Below are positions 61,813 to 64,000 of a stretch of 64,000 bases of DNA, in pieces. A program made the translations under genes and the position numbers. The notes beneath the pieces were generated by a model. It was given only the letters and a program-made list of their open reading frames with translations. It did not search any database and was not told the DNA's origin. Position 1 is the stretch's first letter. Every line of letters begins with the position of its first letter. Origin of the DNA: SIG622 sp045600125 (GTDB lineage: Bacteria; Bacillota; Clostridia; Oscillospirales; CAG-382); assembly GCA_045600125.1 (NCBI GenBank), contig JAZRXH010000100.1, positions 1 to 64,000 on the forward strand. Direction: 5' to 3'.

Positions 61813-62994
61813 GTGGCATACGCAGGTGCAGACAGTGAATACTACCGCAAGGCGGCGAGGGTGATGCACACGGCGCGGTATGCGGTACTTTTGCTGCTGT
61901 TAGGGGTAGCGGTACTGAGTTTTACGGCGTACAAGGATGAGCTGACGGTAGACAATTTCCGTTATCTCATGCGGTATGCGGATTTTGACATAGCGACGGA
62001 CTATCTCAGTTTGAATCAGATCAAGTACTCGACGTCGGAGGACACGAGGTACGGATACATCAAGGGAGACCTTGCGCTTCTTACGAAGCGGTCGTTCACC
62101 ACGTTCGACTTTTCGGGAAAGCCGCTTGTAAGCGAGAAGCTCACCTATCTGCATCCGTGCATGAAGACGAGTGCCAAGATGGCGCTTTGCTTTGACGTGG
62201 GAGGCACGGGCGTGGCGCTGTTCAACTCGTACTCCTGCCTTTTCTCGGATACCTTCAGGTACGGTGTGCGGGACGCCGCCATTGCGGAGGACGGCAGCTT
62301 TGCCGTTGCGACCTCCGACAAGTACGTCAGTTCAAAAGTCATCGTCTACGACCCGCATCTTGTCAGCGACTTTGAATGGACGACGAGGGACAAGGAGGTA
62401 ACGGCGCTCGCTCTCAATTCCGACCGCCATACCGTCTGCTTCCTCACGCTGAAGTCCGACAGCGGTGATTTTGCTCTGACCCTCTATGCCTTTGATACGA
62501 GAAAGGACGAGGAGATGTTCAATACGGCGTTCCCGGGCGAGTTTCCTCTGAAGCTGTGCGCCTGCAAGGACACCATTGCCGTGCTGACAGACCGGAATCT
62601 CTATTTTATTGGCTACGACGGGGAAGAAAAGGCAAGATACAGCGTCCTTGACGGAAAACTCCGGGGCTTCTTCGAGAGCGGCGACTATATCGCCGTCTCC
62701 TTTGAAAAGAATATGTCGGGCGGCAATACCGTCCGGGTCTATACCAAGGACGGTGAAGAGCTGTCCGGCGACAGCTTCGACGGCAACATCATCGACTTCT
62801 CCGCAAGCGGCAGCGATATCTATCTCCTCGAAAAGGGAAAGCTCCACGTGCGAAGAGCCGATAATGCCGCCAGGACCCTCGAATACAAAAACATATCCGA
62901 AACGCAGATCGACCCCATGTACTGCGCCGTCTTTGCCAAGAGCGGCAAGGAGTACATCCTCGCCTCCAACGTGGGAGCGGGTAAATTCAGCTGA
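61813..62994 (+). CDS. DUF5711-family membrane-anchored protein
   Basis: 393 residues from GTG with AGGTGA upstream. One N-terminal transmembrane helix (about 24-42) is followed by an extracellular domain of repeated four-stranded blades (for example FTTFDFSGKPL, VIVYDPHLV, LTLYAFDTRKDEE, LYFIGYDGEE, VRVYTKDGEEL), a beta-propeller-like pattern. This matches DUF5711 proteins of Clostridia, which have no known function. The cvpA-like gene follows by 79 bp. The repeat element copy 2 lies directly upstream. Confidence 0.8.
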   Translation: MAYAGADSEYYRKAARVMHTARYAVLLLLLGVAVLSFTAYKDELTVDNFRYLMRYADFDIATDYLSLNQIKYSTSEDTRYGYIKGDLALLTKRSFTTFDFSGKPLVSEKLTYLHPCMKTSAKMALCFDVGGTGVALFNSYSCLFSDTFRYGVRDAAIAEDGSFAVATSDKYVSSKVIVYDPHLVSDFEWTTRDKEVTALALNSDRHTVCFLTLKSDSGDFALTLYAFDTRKDEEMFNTAFPGEFPLKLCACKDTIAVLTDRNLYFIGYDGEEKARYSVLDGKLRGFFESGDYIAVSFEKNMSGGNTVRVYTKDGEELSGDSFDGNIIDFSASGSDIYLLEKGKLHVRRADNAARTLEYKNISETQIDPMYCAVFAKSGKEYILASNVGAGKFS

Positions 62995-63073
62995 CAGACA
63001 TTTTTCTGCCGCTTTTACGGCGCTGCGATCCCGGACACGGGATAGTATGACAGATAGAAAGGTGGTATATTGT

Positions 63074-63829
63074 ATGCCCACATCGCAGACGATAGGCTGG
63101 ATCTTCGACGGCATTACCGTTCTCATCATTCTTTTCGCCCTTATAAGAGGCACTCTGAAGGGCTTCGTCGACACTGTCTTTGATATGGGACGCTTTGTTG
63201 CGTCGATCGTCGTCGCTTCGGTGTTCACCGAACCGGCGGCAAATCTTGTATCCGGCATGAGCTTTTTTGCCGCTATCAAGGAACGGGTGGCGCAGACGAT
63301 TGAAAACGCCATGACAAACGTTGGACAGAATCTCGATCCCACCGAGGCACTTTCCAAATTCTTATCGGATAATCCGGGACTTGAAAAGGTCTTCGGCATA
63401 CTCGACATCCGCACCGAAACCCTGAGCGCCAACCTTGCGACCTCTCTCGAGAGCGGAACGAAAAGCGCCGCCGAGGCCATCAAGCAGAGTGTTGCCGAAC
63501 CGGCGGTGAACGCCATCCTCAACGTGGCAGTCTTCCTCCTCCTCTTCGTGCTCACGCTCATCGCTCTGTGGATCGTCAAGAAGATACTCGACGCCGTGAC
63601 CGAGATCCCCGGCATCAAAAGCGTCAACCGTGCAGGCGGTTTTATCCTCGGTGCTGCCGCCGCCGTGCTTTATGCCTCTCTCTTCTGCCTTCTGTGCGAG
63701 AAGTTTGCGGCGGGTTCGGTCATCCTCGGCGCCAGCATCCCGGCGGATATTTCCGAAACGACCTGCGTGTACGGCTTTTTTGTGAAATACAACCTGTTTA
63801 CGGCACTCGGAAAAATACTCGGTATGTAA
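63074..63829 (+). CDS. CvpA-family membrane protein
   Basis: 251 residues. Four hydrophobic helices: IGWIFDGITVLIILFALIRG shortened to its core IFDGITVLIILF, FVASIVVASVF, ILNVAVFLLLFVLTLIAL core, and ILGAAAAVLYASLFCLL core. Helix 1 followed by GTLKGFVDTVFDMGRF is the CvpA signature. A 90-residue soluble loop sits between the helix pairs. CvpA relates to colicin V export in E. coli and to envelope stress elsewhere; the role in Gram-positives is not known. AAAGGTGG is upstream of the ATG. Confidence 0.85.
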   Translation: MPTSQTIGWIFDGITVLIILFALIRGTLKGFVDTVFDMGRFVASIVVASVFTEPAANLVSGMSFFAAIKERVAQTIENAMTNVGQNLDPTEALSKFLSDNPGLEKVFGILDIRTETLSANLATSLESGTKSAAEAIKQSVAEPAVNAILNVAVFLLLFVLTLIALWIVKKILDAVTEIPGIKSVNRAGGFILGAAAAVLYASLFCLLCEKFAAGSVILGASIPADISETTCVYGFFVKYNLFTALGKILGM

Positions 63830-63930
63830 AACTGGAAACACGGTTCCGGATAAGAACGGAATAATCGCAAACCGATTCAGCAACCGCAGCACAGCAAAGA
63901 AAGGAACGCCGACGGCGTAAATGTGAAAAA

Positions 63931-64000
63931 ATGCAGCTTTGTTCAAAATGTAAGAAAAGGATCGCAGTCATCATGATGTACAACTCTGCGACCAAAAAAT
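63931..64000 (+). CDS. Start of a zinc-finger protein, possibly ClpC-like (partial)
   Basis: Only 23 residues are visible: MQLCSKCKKRIAVIMMYNSA then TKK. The CSKCKKR-AVI opening resembles the N-terminal zinc finger of some clostridial ClpA/ClpC ATPases and of McsA. The ribosome site is weak. The call rests on this short motif alone. Confidence 0.4.
   Translation, partial: MQLCSKCKKRIAVIMMYNSATKK

Overview
The window reads as chromosome of a fermentative, Gram-positive, Clostridia-like bacterium, probably a gut or rumen member of the Oscillospirales/Christensenellales. The grounds are a GlgC+GlgD pair for glycogen synthesis, a TIGR04086-like membrane protein beside yajC, an endonuclease-type MutL, the miaB-ylbF-mutS-mutL order, an ECF transporter core next to truA, Gram-positive Shine-Dalgarno sequences (AAAGGA/GGAGG), sigma-A promoters nearly all with 17-bp spacers, and many plant-polysaccharide glycosidases. 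The taxon is inferred. I saw no rRNA, tRNA, CRISPR array, insertion sequence or prophage.

Layout. 1-2.7 kb: iron uptake (FeoA-FeoB fusion and a FeoB-associated Cys-rich protein) behind a consensus promoter with a palindromic operator. 2.8-9.6 kb: a GH106-like and a GH31 glycosidase on the minus strand, and between them three small plus-strand genes (pentapeptide-repeat protein, XRE regulator with membrane helices and zinc ribbon, HPr-like protein without the active-site histidine). 9.7-11.2 kb: a TIGR04086-like gene and yajC, separated by a 660-bp hairpin-rich gap. 11.3-23.6 kb: a long minus-strand run (methyltransferase, GH28, hslO, miaB, ylbF-like, mutS, mutL, tgt, EamA transporter), then a DeoR regulator. 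25.2-37.4 kb: pfkA, then a complete glycogen operon glgB-glgC-glgD-glgA-glgP-GH13 plus a 49-residue membrane protein. 37.5-48.2 kb: three divergent AraC-regulator/enzyme modules (glycyl radical enzyme, GH27/36-like, GH2) around a secreted beta-helix protein. 48.2-64 kb: a plus-strand run of cell-maintenance genes (histidine phosphatase, acyltransferase, EEP hydrolase, smpB, YifB/ComM ATPase, a divergent type II topoisomerase B subunit, HAD phosphatase, rRNA-type methyltransferase, ecfA1-ecfA2-ecfT, truA, DUF5711, CvpA and the start of a zinc-finger protein).

How it fits together. The glycosidases and AraC regulators suggest on-demand use of plant glycans (pectin, alpha- and beta-linked oligosaccharides). 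Surplus glucose enters glycolysis through PfkA or storage through the glg operon, and GlgP with the GH13 enzyme mobilises the store.

The most unusual signals are four. (1) A composite structured repeat occurs in two adjacent copies between truA and the DUF5711 gene and in a third, diverged copy between yajC and the TIGR04086-like gene; its stems carry compensatory base changes. (2) mutL can only be read to its conserved N terminus from an AUA codon, which follows a very strong Shine-Dalgarno sequence. (3) A glycyl radical enzyme has Cys-Trp-Asp where its relatives have Cys-X-Glu and has no activase nearby. (4) A stand-alone type II topoisomerase B subunit has altered Toprim motifs.
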